DNA of 43,035 nucleotides. Origin: DAOTXN01 sp034435435. GTDB lineage: Bacteria > Chloroflexota > Anaerolineae > S140-20. The position numbers and the translations under genes are program-made. Shown here in pieces: positions 1 to 7,707 of the stretch (the first letter of the stretch is position 1; each line of letters begins with the position of its first letter). Where the stretch lies: contig DAOTXN010000083.1 of the NCBI GenBank assembly GCA_034435435.1, forward strand, positions 1 through 43,035, read 5' to 3'. The notes below the pieces were generated by a model that made no database searches, had not been told where the DNA came from, and worked only from the letters and a program-made list of their open reading frames with translations.

Positions 1-133
1 AACCTGCCCTACAGCCGCCACCCTTGTCGGCAGGTATAGAAACCTGCCCTACAGCCGCCACCCTTGTCGGCAGGTATAGAAACCTGCCCTACAGCCGCCA
101 CCCTTGTCGGCAGGTATAGAAACCTGCCCTACA
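1..133. repeat. 40-bp tandem repeat, three full copies plus a 13-bp partial copy
   Basis: Positions 1-40, 41-80 and 81-120 are identical, and 121-133 repeats the first 13 bases. The array may extend beyond the window edge. Within each unit ACCTGCC (unit bases 2-8) is complementary to GGCAGGT (bases 29-35), so each copy can fold into a 7-bp stem. There are no unique spacers, so it is not a CRISPR. It lies just downstream of the SPFH gene and could act as a terminator-like or intergenic element. Confidence 0.95.
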
Positions 134-156
134 AAGGGTTCTCCGATAGGCTGCTA
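128..156. repeat. Dispersed intergenic motif, copy 1
   Basis: The segment ending TTCTCCGATAGGCTGCTAG recurs with one change in that core (TTCTCCGACAGGCTGCTAG) at 31652-31685. Both copies follow a CCCTA...ACA sequence. In this copy the final CTA supplies, on the minus strand, the TAG stop codon of the SPFH gene, so the element abuts or has invaded the end of that gene. Confidence 0.7.
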
Positions 157-1227
157 GGGTTCGTTCTGCGACGGCGTGAACAGCTCGCCGGGCAGAATAT
201 ATTGGCCGCCGCCGCCCAGCACCAGCGGGTACTGGCCGTTCCAGTTGAGCGTGGCTTGCCAATTGATGATTTCTGGCGTCAGGCTTTGGGCGATGAGCTT
301 GTTGGCGTCGGCCTGGGCTTGGGCCTTGACCAAAATGGCCTCGGCTTCGGCCTGGGCCTGGAGCTTGGTCGCTTCGGCCTCACCTTCTGCAACGCCCACC
401 AGTTCCAGGCGCTGCCGCTCGGCCTCGGCCTCGGCCTCGGTGATGGTGCGCTGCTTGTCAAATTCGGCCTGCTTGGCCTGGTTTTCTTTGGTGTTGATGC
501 GTTCCGCCTCGATCTGCTTTTCTTCGACGGCGTTTTTGTAATCGTCTGTAAAGTCAATGCTGCGCAGACCGAAAAAGATCAACTGGATACCTTCTTGCTC
601 ATAATCCTGGCGCAACTGCTCCGAAATGGCCTCCTCTGCCTCGGCCACGTTGCCGCTGTACAGATCGGCCGCGGTGAAACGCTTGAGGATGTTGCGCACG
701 CGCACCCGCGCGTTGGCCTTGACCACCTTGTCTACCATCTCTTGCTCGTCGCCCAGGTTGCGCAGAATGTCGGCCGCCCGCTGGCCTTCGATGCGAAAGC
801 GCACGGTAAAACGCACGCCGATTTGCTGCCCGTCGGAGGTGGCCGTGTCTACCTGGCTGTCGAGATAGATGCCTCCTTCCAACCGTTCCCCCGACACCAC
901 GTCCTCCCGCGTCTCGTAGATGATTTCCTGGGTGCGATAGACCACCACCTCCTGGATAAAGGGGAGTTTGAAGTTCAGGCCCGGCTCGAACACCGTGATC
1001 ACATCCCCGAACTGCTTGACCACGGCCGCCGTGCCGACCTGCACTTCGACGGCGCTGTCTTGGGCGGCCTGCCCGGCCAGGAGCAGGATAAAGGCCAGCA
1101 GGCCCAACCCAAGCGCCCGCCTGACGCTGACCGGCCGGCGATTTCTGCTGGAATAGACCACGACCAGACCGCCGACCACGACTCCAGCCAATAGACTGAT
1201 GACCAATGCTGCACTGAACTGATTCAT
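154..1227 (-). CDS. SPFH/band-7 (prohibitin-like) membrane protein
   Basis: This 357-residue protein starts at an ATG preceded by an AAGGGAGA ribosome site. Two hydrophobic segments (about residues 5-25 and 38-56) anchor it in the membrane. A band-7/SPFH domain follows (about 60-260, with typical sequence such as FEPGLNFKLPF). Next is an Ala/Glu/Gln-rich heptad region (about 250-320), expected to form the coiled coil by which these proteins oligomerise into membrane rings. Family members act as membrane-microdomain scaffolds or protease modulators. No NfeD or FtsH partner is adjacent, so the specific role is unknown. The stop codon lies in a dispersed repeat motif. Confidence 0.85.
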   Translation of the reverse strand: MNQFSAALVISLLAGVVVGGLVVVYSSRNRRPVSVRRALGLGLLAFILLLAGQAAQDSAVEVQVGTAAVVKQFGDVITVFEPGLNFKLPFIQEVVVYRTQEIIYETREDVVSGERLEGGIYLDSQVDTATSDGQQIGVRFTVRFRIEGQRAADILRNLGDEQEMVDKVVKANARVRVRNILKRFTAADLYSGNVAEAEEAISEQLRQDYEQEGIQLIFFGLRSIDFTDDYKNAVEEKQIEAERINTKENQAKQAEFDKQRTITEAEAEAERQRLELVGVAEGEAEATKLQAQAEAEAILVKAQAQADANKLIAQSLTPEIINWQATLNWNGQYPLVLGGGGQYILPGELFTPSQNEP

Positions 1228-1295
1228 GGCTTTCTCCCTTCAAAAAGTGATTGAACTCACCCGGATCGAGGCGATCAGACCCCGCCGGGATCGGC

Positions 1296-2450
1296 TCACA
1301 AAGCTGCCTCAAGTATGCCTTGCATCTCTTCAACCGTCAAGTGAATGGGGTTGCCTTTCATACTGCTGGCCTGGGCCGCCTTTTCGACCACGGTCGGGAA
1401 ATCCTCTCGCGCCAGCCCGTAATCGGACAACGGCGGCACACGCAATGCCCGGCACAGCTCTTGCACCCATTCCACGCCGGCCCCGGCGCTGGCGCTCGGG
1501 TCGCCGGTGAGGATGTGGGCAATCTCGGCGTAGCGGCGCAGCGCGGGGCTGGCGGGGGCGCGCTGCTGCAACGCCCGCACGTTCACCGCCATCACCGCCG
1601 GCAGCAGTCGGGCGCAGATGGCCCCGTGCGGAGCGGGGAACAGACCCCCCAGCGGCCCGGCCAGGCCGTGCACCGCCCCCAGGCCGGCGTTCGCCAGCGC
1701 CAGCCCGCCGAACAAACTGACCAGCGCCATGTCTTCGCGGGCGGCGGGGTCGTCGCCGTGTTTGTAGGCCCGCCGCAGCGAGCGGGCGGCGCGGCGCAGT
1801 CCCTCGCGGCAAATGGCGTCGGTGAGCGGGTTGGCCTTGAGCGAGACGAACGGCTCCAACACCTGCGTGAGCGCGTCCAGCCCCGTGCTGGCCGTGACGG
1901 CCGGCGGCAGGCTATAGGTCAGCTCGGGGTCTACCAGCGCCACGCGCGGCAGCATGAGCGGGCTGCGCAGGCTGACCTTGATGCGCTGCTCCGGCGCGAG
2001 CAGCACGGCATTGCGGGTCACTTCGGCCCCGGCGCCGGCGGTGGTGGGGATGGCGACGTAGGGCGCAGAGGGCTGGGTCAGCGGCCGGCCCTGGCCGATG
2101 ACTTCGAGATAGTCGAACAGGTCGCCGGGGTTGGTCAACAGCGCGGCGACGGCCTTGCCGGTGTCCAACGCGCTGCCGCCGCCAAAGCCGATGACCACGT
2201 CACATCCGGCCTCGCGCGCTCGTTCGACGCCCTGGCGAGCCACGTCGGTCGTTGGTTCGCCAGCGACGGAAAAGAGAGCGGTCTGCACGCCTGCCTCGGC
2301 CAGCAGATCAAGCAGCGGCGTGGCCCGTTCGATCCCGCGACCCGTCACCACCAACGCCCGCCGGCCCAGCGTGGCGGCCATCGGCCCGATTTCGCGCAGC
2401 GCGCCCGCGCCAAAGATGATGCGCGTGGCCGTGGCAAACTCGAATCGCAT
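1296..2450 (-). CDS. Iron-containing alcohol dehydrogenase
   Basis: The 384-residue product has the group III (Fe-dependent) alcohol dehydrogenase fold. The N-terminal strand FEFATATRIIFGAGA is followed by a nucleotide-binding region including GGGSALDTGKA (about residue 90), the typical motif of this family. The His-rich metal site lies in HGLAGPLGGLFPAPHG (about 260-275). It probably interconverts an alcohol or lactaldehyde-type substrate with its aldehyde using NAD(P)H; maleylacetate reductases share the fold. I chose the ATG at 2450 because GGAGGACGAAGG lies just upstream and the protein then starts where the family usually does; an ATG at 2477 is also in frame. It is downstream of, and probably co-transcribed with, the LsrG-like gene. 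Confidence 0.88.
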   Translation of the reverse strand: MRFEFATATRIIFGAGALREIGPMAATLGRRALVVTGRGIERATPLLDLLAEAGVQTALFSVAGEPTTDVARQGVERAREAGCDVVIGFGGGSALDTGKAVAALLTNPGDLFDYLEVIGQGRPLTQPSAPYVAIPTTAGAGAEVTRNAVLLAPEQRIKVSLRSPLMLPRVALVDPELTYSLPPAVTASTGLDALTQVLEPFVSLKANPLTDAICREGLRRAARSLRRAYKHGDDPAAREDMALVSLFGGLALANAGLGAVHGLAGPLGGLFPAPHGAICARLLPAVMAVNVRALQQRAPASPALRRYAEIAHILTGDPSASAGAGVEWVQELCRALRVPPLSDYGLAREDFPTVVEKAAQASSMKGNPIHLTVEEMQGILEAAL

Positions 2451-2486
2451 CTTGTTTCGTCCTTCGTCCTCCGTCATTCGTCGATC

Positions 2487-2795
2487 CTATCCCCACCCCT
2501 CGTCGGACGGAAAGACGTTGGCGTATTTGATACTGCTGCGCGGCTCGGCCATCATGTCGGCCACCGCGTCGCGCCAGGTTTGATAGTGAGCGGTTTCTTT
2601 GTGCCGATCGGTGTCTGCCTGAGTGCGGTAAACTTCGACCAGCACAAAGCGCGTGGGGTCGTCCTGGTGTTGGATCACGTCAAAGCGCGCCACGCCCGGC
2701 TCCTGCACGCTGTTGCGCGCGTTTTCAAGCGTGGCTGCTTTGAAAGCCTCGACGAACTCGGGTTTGACGTGAACGAATACGTGGACGATGAACAT
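2487..2795 (-). CDS. Antibiotic-biosynthesis-monooxygenase (ABM) family protein, LsrG-like
   Basis: A small 102-residue dimeric alpha/beta-barrel (ABM) domain. The segments NSVQEPGVARFDV (about 29-41) and HKETAHYQTW (about 67-76) closely resemble LsrG, the phospho-AI-2 isomerase, and related quinol monooxygenases. The start at 2795 is set by a good AAGGAGTG site. The gene opens a probable two-gene unit with the alcohol dehydrogenase and has a recognisable promoter upstream. No other lsr gene is present, so a quorum-signal role should not be assumed. Processing of a small reactive carbonyl together with the dehydrogenase is an alternative. Confidence 0.8.
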   Translation of the reverse strand: MFIVHVFVHVKPEFVEAFKAATLENARNSVQEPGVARFDVIQHQDDPTRFVLVEVYRTQADTDRHKETAHYQTWRDAVADMMAEPRSSIKYANVFPSDEGWG

Positions 2796-2836
2796 GGTAC
2801 ACACTCCTTCCTTTGTATGCAAATACAAGCAGGGAT

Positions 2837-2864
2837 ATTTTACTTAAAGTGGGCGGGTTGCCAA
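2837..2864 (-). promoter_or_regulatory. Sigma70-type promoter of the LsrG-like/alcohol dehydrogenase unit
   Basis: On the minus strand TTGGCA (2864-2859) is followed after 16 bases by TAAAAT (2842-2837). It lies about 45 bases upstream of the LsrG-like start codon. Confidence 0.55.
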
Positions 2865-2978
2865 GTGAGGGGTGGGTGGCGGTCAGCAGCGTCACATGGA
2901 TGCTGCTGACCACTTTGGGTCGCGGCGGAGGATGTGGAATTGCCATGACTCTTTGATGAGAGAGCTTGGGCTTGCCGC

Positions 2979-5306
2979 CTATGTCTTCAAAACTCTGAAC
3001 CTCGTCTGCCCGATCTGGATCACATCGCCGGGTCGCAGAGGTATTGGCCGCATCACCCGCACCCCGTTCACAAAGGTGCCGTTGCTGCTGTTCAGGTCAC
3101 TGAGCACGTAGCCGTCCCCCTGGCGCTGGAGCAAGGTGTGGTAGCGCGAGGCCTGCACGTCGTTGATCCGTAAATCGTTGTCGGGGTTGCGCCCCAGTCG
3201 CGTTTGCGGGCCGAGCGGAACGCGCTGCCCGGCGTGCGGGCCGCTATCTGCGACCAGTTGCCACTGGCTGTGAGTGACGACGGTGGCGTCGGCGGCCATG
3301 GGGACCGGCGCGGACGGGCGCGGCATGGCCGGTCCGCGGACTGGCGCAGGCTGGGCTGCCGGTCGCCGCGAGCGGATGAGTATCGCAAGGACAACCCCGG
3401 CCAGCGCCAGAATCAACACCCCCCCGCCGCCGATGATCAGCAGAATGACCCAGGTATGGTCGGACGAGGACCCGGTGGGAACCGCGCCGCCCGTTTCATC
3501 GCTCGCGGCCAGGGAGACGCCATTCAATTGCGGAGCGCCGGTCAGGCCATCCACCAGGATTTGGTCGCCGTCGCGCACCTCGAATTCGAAAACCTGGCTC
3601 GTTGTGCTGGCGTGGTCGTAAAGCCCCAGGGTCACGGCACCCTCTCCGGCGCCGGTCATCTGGACCGACGCCACGTCAAAAAACGGTACCCCAAAAAAGC
3701 CCAGCGTGCCGTCGTCTTCGGGGAATAGCTCGAAATAGATCAAGGGTGTATTGCCGTCTATTACCCCGTCGCGCTGGTCGAATGAGAACTGCTCGCCGTG
3801 GGTTCCCTGAATCGAGATCGAGAGAGGCGATTTGTAGATCACGACGCCCTCTGGCGTGAGGATGTCGCCGGCGCTGTCCAGGGGCGCGAACCTGACCTGT
3901 TTCAGCGCGCGCTTCAGGTTGAAATGGTCCTCCATGAGGTCTTTTAGCGCAGTGCCCGCTGCCAGCGCATAGTAGTTGATGCAGTATTTGGCAACGTCCG
4001 GGGGTTTGCCCATATTGGAACGGACGTTGTGTTCCAAGGCGATGGCCATGTCGCCCAACGCGCCGCCCAGATTAGAGATGGGAAAGCCGCGTTCGAGAAC
4101 CTGGTCGGTATAGTTGCCCGGCAGCGCTCCCCCCCAGATGGCCAGCCAGGCAGCCAGGTGAGAGGCAGAGCCATACGAATCGGTGAATTCGAGCGCGGCC
4201 AGGCCGAAAAAGTGATACCAGACGCCTTGTTCATCGGCGGATAATTCCTGGCGGGGGTTGAGGGTGCGTTCCGATCCGCGCGGCGTTTTGTAGGTCCATT
4301 CGCCGTCGACGTAGCCTTCGGGGTTGCGCAGCGGCGTGAGGATGTTTTCCTGTTCGATGAATTTCTTGTTCATCCCATCGCCATCGCGATACAGGGCCGC
4401 GTGGCACGTGACCAGCGCGTCGCGCACGTTGCCATTATTTTGCTTGAGGCTGAGGTAAAAGAGGTCGCCGGGGGTGAGACGATAATTGGGGTCTGTTTGT
4501 TGCTTCTCTTGCGCCAACTGGCGTGCGGCGTCCTGCAACGCCGCCTCTTTGCCGGTGGGCAGCGCCGAGCTGATGAACGCCTTGGCCACCGCGTGCACAT
4601 CCGTCAAGCCCACGCCCGTGCTTACCTCGTGGCCCTCGGCGATGAAACGCTCCAAGGCCCCGGCCAGGCTCGCCGACATTTCGTCGCGGGAGAAGCGCAG
4701 GGGCTGGTGACCGGTGAAGTAGCCGTTCAGGTCCATGCCAGGAAAAAAGAACAGCGGCTCTGCGCAGGGCGATTGCGGCTCTGGCGAGGGAGTCGGCGTG
4801 GGCGTGGCCGTGGGCATCTCGATGGTGATGTCGATGGCGTAACTGCCGCACACGCCCCCGCACGCCTCCACAAACGCGCTGCCCGTGACCCACGGCGAAT
4901 CGTAATCGGGCGGTACCTGGTAGGTAAAGTCAAAGGGCACTTCCACCGTCTTGCCCGACACCGCGCTGTCTTCACCTTCTTTGGGCCACTGCACCGATTG
5001 GTCTCCCAGCCTGGCGCTCATCGTGACATACGAGACGTATCCTTCTGCCCGGCTGACGACCATCTTGCCGGAAAAGTGGATCGGGGCGCCGGTATACCGG
5101 CCCACGAGACGTGGGGCGCCGTCGGTGTCTTGGGAGAAATCCGCGCCGGAGACTGTGAAGCTCAGGTAGAGATCGTTCGGATCGCCGTAAGAGCCGGATA
5201 CCGAATCCCCTTGGAAGAGCCGGTCCGCCAGGGGCGCGGCAAGTGTGGGAACCGCGTAGCTGATCAGCAACACCCACAGCACGATCCAGGTCGGTTTTCG
5301 TTTCAT
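2979..5306 (-). CDS. Secreted/membrane-anchored protein with a cytosolic C-terminal FHA domain
   Basis: A 775-residue protein. An N-terminal signal peptide (about 1-24) leads into a beta-rich extracellular region. A proline/threonine linker (MPTATPTPTPSPEP) and a long unassigned ectodomain follow. One membrane helix is near residues 617-646 (VILLIIGGGGVLILALAGVV), followed by Arg and a proline-rich spacer. The last ~96 residues form an FHA domain with the hallmark LGRNPDNDLRI and LNSSNGTFVNG. The layout implies an outside ligand or wall-binding part and an inside phosphothreonine reader, probably working with a Ser/Thr kinase encoded elsewhere. The reading frame is open back to 5852, but the ATG at 5306 gives a clear signal peptide and avoids running through xseA. 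The ectodomain is not recognised. Confidence 0.8.
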   Translation of the reverse strand: MKRKPTWIVLWVLLISYAVPTLAAPLADRLFQGDSVSGSYGDPNDLYLSFTVSGADFSQDTDGAPRLVGRYTGAPIHFSGKMVVSRAEGYVSYVTMSARLGDQSVQWPKEGEDSAVSGKTVEVPFDFTYQVPPDYDSPWVTGSAFVEACGGVCGSYAIDITIEMPTATPTPTPSPEPQSPCAEPLFFFPGMDLNGYFTGHQPLRFSRDEMSASLAGALERFIAEGHEVSTGVGLTDVHAVAKAFISSALPTGKEAALQDAARQLAQEKQQTDPNYRLTPGDLFYLSLKQNNGNVRDALVTCHAALYRDGDGMNKKFIEQENILTPLRNPEGYVDGEWTYKTPRGSERTLNPRQELSADEQGVWYHFFGLAALEFTDSYGSASHLAAWLAIWGGALPGNYTDQVLERGFPISNLGGALGDMAIALEHNVRSNMGKPPDVAKYCINYYALAAGTALKDLMEDHFNLKRALKQVRFAPLDSAGDILTPEGVVIYKSPLSISIQGTHGEQFSFDQRDGVIDGNTPLIYFELFPEDDGTLGFFGVPFFDVASVQMTGAGEGAVTLGLYDHASTTSQVFEFEVRDGDQILVDGLTGAPQLNGVSLAASDETGGAVPTGSSSDHTWVILLIIGGGGVLILALAGVVLAILIRSRRPAAQPAPVRGPAMPRPSAPVPMAADATVVTHSQWQLVADSGPHAGQRVPLGPQTRLGRNPDNDLRINDVQASRYHTLLQRQGDGYVLSDLNSSNGTFVNGVRVMRPIPLRPGDVIQIGQTRFRVLKT

Positions 5307-5380
5307 GGTATGCCTTTCTGACGCCGCCGGAGCGGCGCAACGTCGGTGATAGCGCGGCGCCATGTGGCTTGCGTGTGTCG

Positions 5381-6649
5381 TTAGCGCCGGCCACTTGACG
5401 CATTGGCTTCGAACGTTCCGTCCGCAACGCGAATCGCGAGCCGGTCCCCTGACGATACCTTCTCGACCGAGTCTACCACTTGCCCCGTCTCGGCCTGGCG
5501 CACGATGGCATAGCCTCGGCCCAGCGTCGCCAGCGGGCTGAGGGCCTCCAGCCGCGCCGACAGTCCGGCCAGCTTTGCCCGGCGCAGCGCCAGCCCGTGG
5601 CGCGTGCGCGCCGTGGCCGCCGCCAGCAGGTCGTCCACCCGTTGGCGGGCACTGTGCAGACGGGCTTGAGGCGACAGGTGTCGCAGCGCCCGGCGCTGTC
5701 CGTCCAGCCGGTTGCGCAGCGCCCCAATTTGCCGGCGCATCTCGCCGGTCAAGCGCGCCGCCGTCCCGGCCAGCGCCGCCCGCAGCTCGGCCTGGTCGGG
5801 CGTGGCCAGCTCGGCCGCAGCCGAGGGAGTGGGCGCGCGCGCGTCGGCGCAAAAATCGGCGATGGTAAAATCGGTCTCGTGACCCACGCCGCTGAGCACG
5901 GGATGGCGGCAGGCGACGATGGCCCGCGCCACGCGCTCGTCGTTAAAGGCCCACAGGTCTTCCAGCGAGCCGCCCCCGCGCGCCACGATGAGCAGGTCCA
6001 CGTCGTCGCGGGCGCTGAGGGCTTGGATGGCGGCCACGATTTGGGGCGGAGCCTCGGCCCCTTGCACCAGCGTGGGCGCGAGCAGCACCTCGACCAGCGG
6101 ATAGCGCCGCCCCAGCACGTTCAGGATGTCGCGCAAGGCGGCCGCCGTGGGCGAGGTCACCACGCCGATCCGCCGCGGCCACGCCGGCAGCGGGCGCTTG
6201 CGGGCCGGGTCGAACAGTCCCTCGGCCTCCAGCCTGGCTTTGAGCAGCTCGAATTGGCGGTGCAGGTCGCCTACGCCCGCCGGACGGATGACGTCCACGT
6301 AGAGCTGGTAGGTTCCGCGCGCCTCGTACACGCTCACAGCGCCGTGAGCCAACACTTGCTCGCCGTGTTGGGGCAACTGACTCAAGGCGCGGGCCGCGTC
6401 GCGCCACATCACGCAGCGAATCTCGGCCCCGGCGTCTTTGAGCGTGAAATAGCAGTGGCCCGAAGAGGCGCGCGAAAAAGTGGACACCTCGCCCTCGACC
6501 CACACGTCGCGCAGGGCGGGGTCGTTCTCGAACAGGCGGCGGATGTGGCCGGTGAGCTGGCTGACGGTGAAGGGGAGGTGGATGAGTTGTCCTTCGGCAG
6601 GCTCAGGTTGGTCGTTGGTCGGATGGCTGAACAGGTCGAGCTGGCTCAT
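5381..6649 (-). CDS. xseA: Exodeoxyribonuclease VII large subunit
   Basis: A 422-residue XseA. An N-terminal OB-fold (about 28-120, including VWVEGEVSTFSRASSGHCYF) binds single-stranded DNA. A central nuclease domain contains RIGVVTSPTAAALRDI, LLIVARGGGSLEDLWAFNDE and SGVGHETDFTIADFCADARAPTPSAAAE-type family motifs. A C-terminal helical region ends in LATLGRGYAIV. With XseB the enzyme degrades single-stranded DNA to oligonucleotides in repair. xseB is not adjacent. The start lies 6 bases after the methyltransferase stop, so it may be transcribed from the restriction-modification unit. Confidence 0.96.
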   Translation of the reverse strand: MSQLDLFSHPTNDQPEPAEGQLIHLPFTVSQLTGHIRRLFENDPALRDVWVEGEVSTFSRASSGHCYFTLKDAGAEIRCVMWRDAARALSQLPQHGEQVLAHGAVSVYEARGTYQLYVDVIRPAGVGDLHRQFELLKARLEAEGLFDPARKRPLPAWPRRIGVVTSPTAAALRDILNVLGRRYPLVEVLLAPTLVQGAEAPPQIVAAIQALSARDDVDLLIVARGGGSLEDLWAFNDERVARAIVACRHPVLSGVGHETDFTIADFCADARAPTPSAAAELATPDQAELRAALAGTAARLTGEMRRQIGALRNRLDGQRRALRHLSPQARLHSARQRVDDLLAAATARTRHGLALRRAKLAGLSARLEALSPLATLGRGYAIVRQAETGQVVDSVEKVSSGDRLAIRVADGTFEANASSGRR

Positions 6650-6655
6650 GGTGGA

Positions 6656-7693
6656 TTAGTCTGGGCAGTCATTTTCTGTATTGTATTTATCTCTCGTTTC
6701 GAGAAGAACGGGCTGGGTGGTTTTTTCCCTGATAGTTTCATCAGTGACTTCAACTTTGTGTTGATCTGTTTCTGCTTGTTGATCGAAAAGAAACGGTTGC
6801 TCACACAGGCTAGGAAATCGAAACTTTGATCCTTCAAGATAGTCATCAACCAATTCAAAGGCCAGCCAGTATCTAGTTAACCTTTCGGCGACCTCACCAG
6901 CGATGTTGCTACCAGCAAATGGATCAACTATCAAATCTCCAGGATCTGTGAGGAATTTAATAAAGAATTCCGGTAATCCGTGGGGGAAGCGGGCTGGATG
7001 AGGTTTGATTCCGTGTTCTCTGCATTTGCGCAGGTAGTTGCTGTTAGAGTCGGTGTTTGCCAATTCTAATAGATTAGGCGGAATAGCCCCTTTGTTGTCT
7101 CGTGAGAAATTATCTGAAATATCATGCCCCGACGGCCGCAGCTGTGCTTTGTAGCCGTTTTTCAATAGCTTCTTCATTGAATCGCTATAAGGCTTGAGAA
7201 TGTTCCAGTTATTTGCTTTGGGGTGCGGTGTTTTCGACAACCACCATATTGGATCAACTGCATCCTTTACGCGAATCCTCCTAACAGTTACCCACTCCGC
7301 CGGAGATGGAAGCTTTGATGGATTGTACCAATAAAACTCTTGTGCTAAGTGGAAACCCAATGTTTTGCACAGTGCGAGTACAAGTTCGAAATGATATAGG
7401 GAACGAGTAGGCTGACCTTTTACCCAGGTACCACCTATGTCGATCACCAGACTGCCAGTGTTCTTTAGGATTCGCTTGAACTCAACCGCAAAATCAATAA
7501 ACCAAGGTACATAGTCCTTAGCATCTACGTTTCCATATTCCTTCTTGCGCTTAAGAGCAAAAGGAGGCGATGTGACAATCAAATCAACAGAATCTCGCTC
7601 CATTTGACGCAAGAAGGTAAGGGCATTTCCTAGATAAGCTCGGCCATACGGAGTTGAGTAGAATGGTTCTTCTTTCAAGTGAACCTCGATCAT
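6656..7693 (-). CDS. Type II DNA methyltransferase, probably N4-cytosine specific
   Basis: A 345-residue methyltransferase of the beta arrangement. The catalytic motif TSPPF (residues 41-45) comes first and the SAM-binding motif DPFAGSN (257-263) near the C-terminus. An SPPF catalytic motif, rather than DPPY or NPPY, points to N4-methylcytosine. Other segments (KKEYGN, NPSKLPSP, GAIPPNLLE, HPARFP) recall the M.PvuII-like group. It starts 14 bases after the endonuclease stop, and should protect the sites cut by that enzyme. The region is visibly more AT-rich than its neighbours, suggesting transfer. Recognition sequence cannot be read from the protein. Confidence 0.88.
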   Translation of the reverse strand: MIEVHLKEEPFYSTPYGRAYLGNALTFLRQMERDSVDLIVTSPPFALKRKKEYGNVDAKDYVPWFIDFAVEFKRILKNTGSLVIDIGGTWVKGQPTRSLYHFELVLALCKTLGFHLAQEFYWYNPSKLPSPAEWVTVRRIRVKDAVDPIWWLSKTPHPKANNWNILKPYSDSMKKLLKNGYKAQLRPSGHDISDNFSRDNKGAIPPNLLELANTDSNSNYLRKCREHGIKPHPARFPHGLPEFFIKFLTDPGDLIVDPFAGSNIAGEVAERLTRYWLAFELVDDYLEGSKFRFPSLCEQPFLFDQQAETDQHKVEVTDETIREKTTQPVLLETRDKYNTENDCPD

Positions 7694-7707
7694 TACATTC
7701 CCTTCAC

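Noticed and set aside
1..133. CRISPR array
   Set aside because: The units are contiguous and identical, with no unique spacers and no cas genes nearby.
1251..2909. Long plus-strand open frame of 552 codons
   Set aside because: It is antisense to the alcohol dehydrogenase and LsrG-like genes, is low in family resemblance, and results from GC-rich codon bias.
5307..5852. N-terminal extension of the FHA protein
   Set aside because: It would lie within xseA in another frame and precede an obvious signal peptide, so translation starts at 5306.
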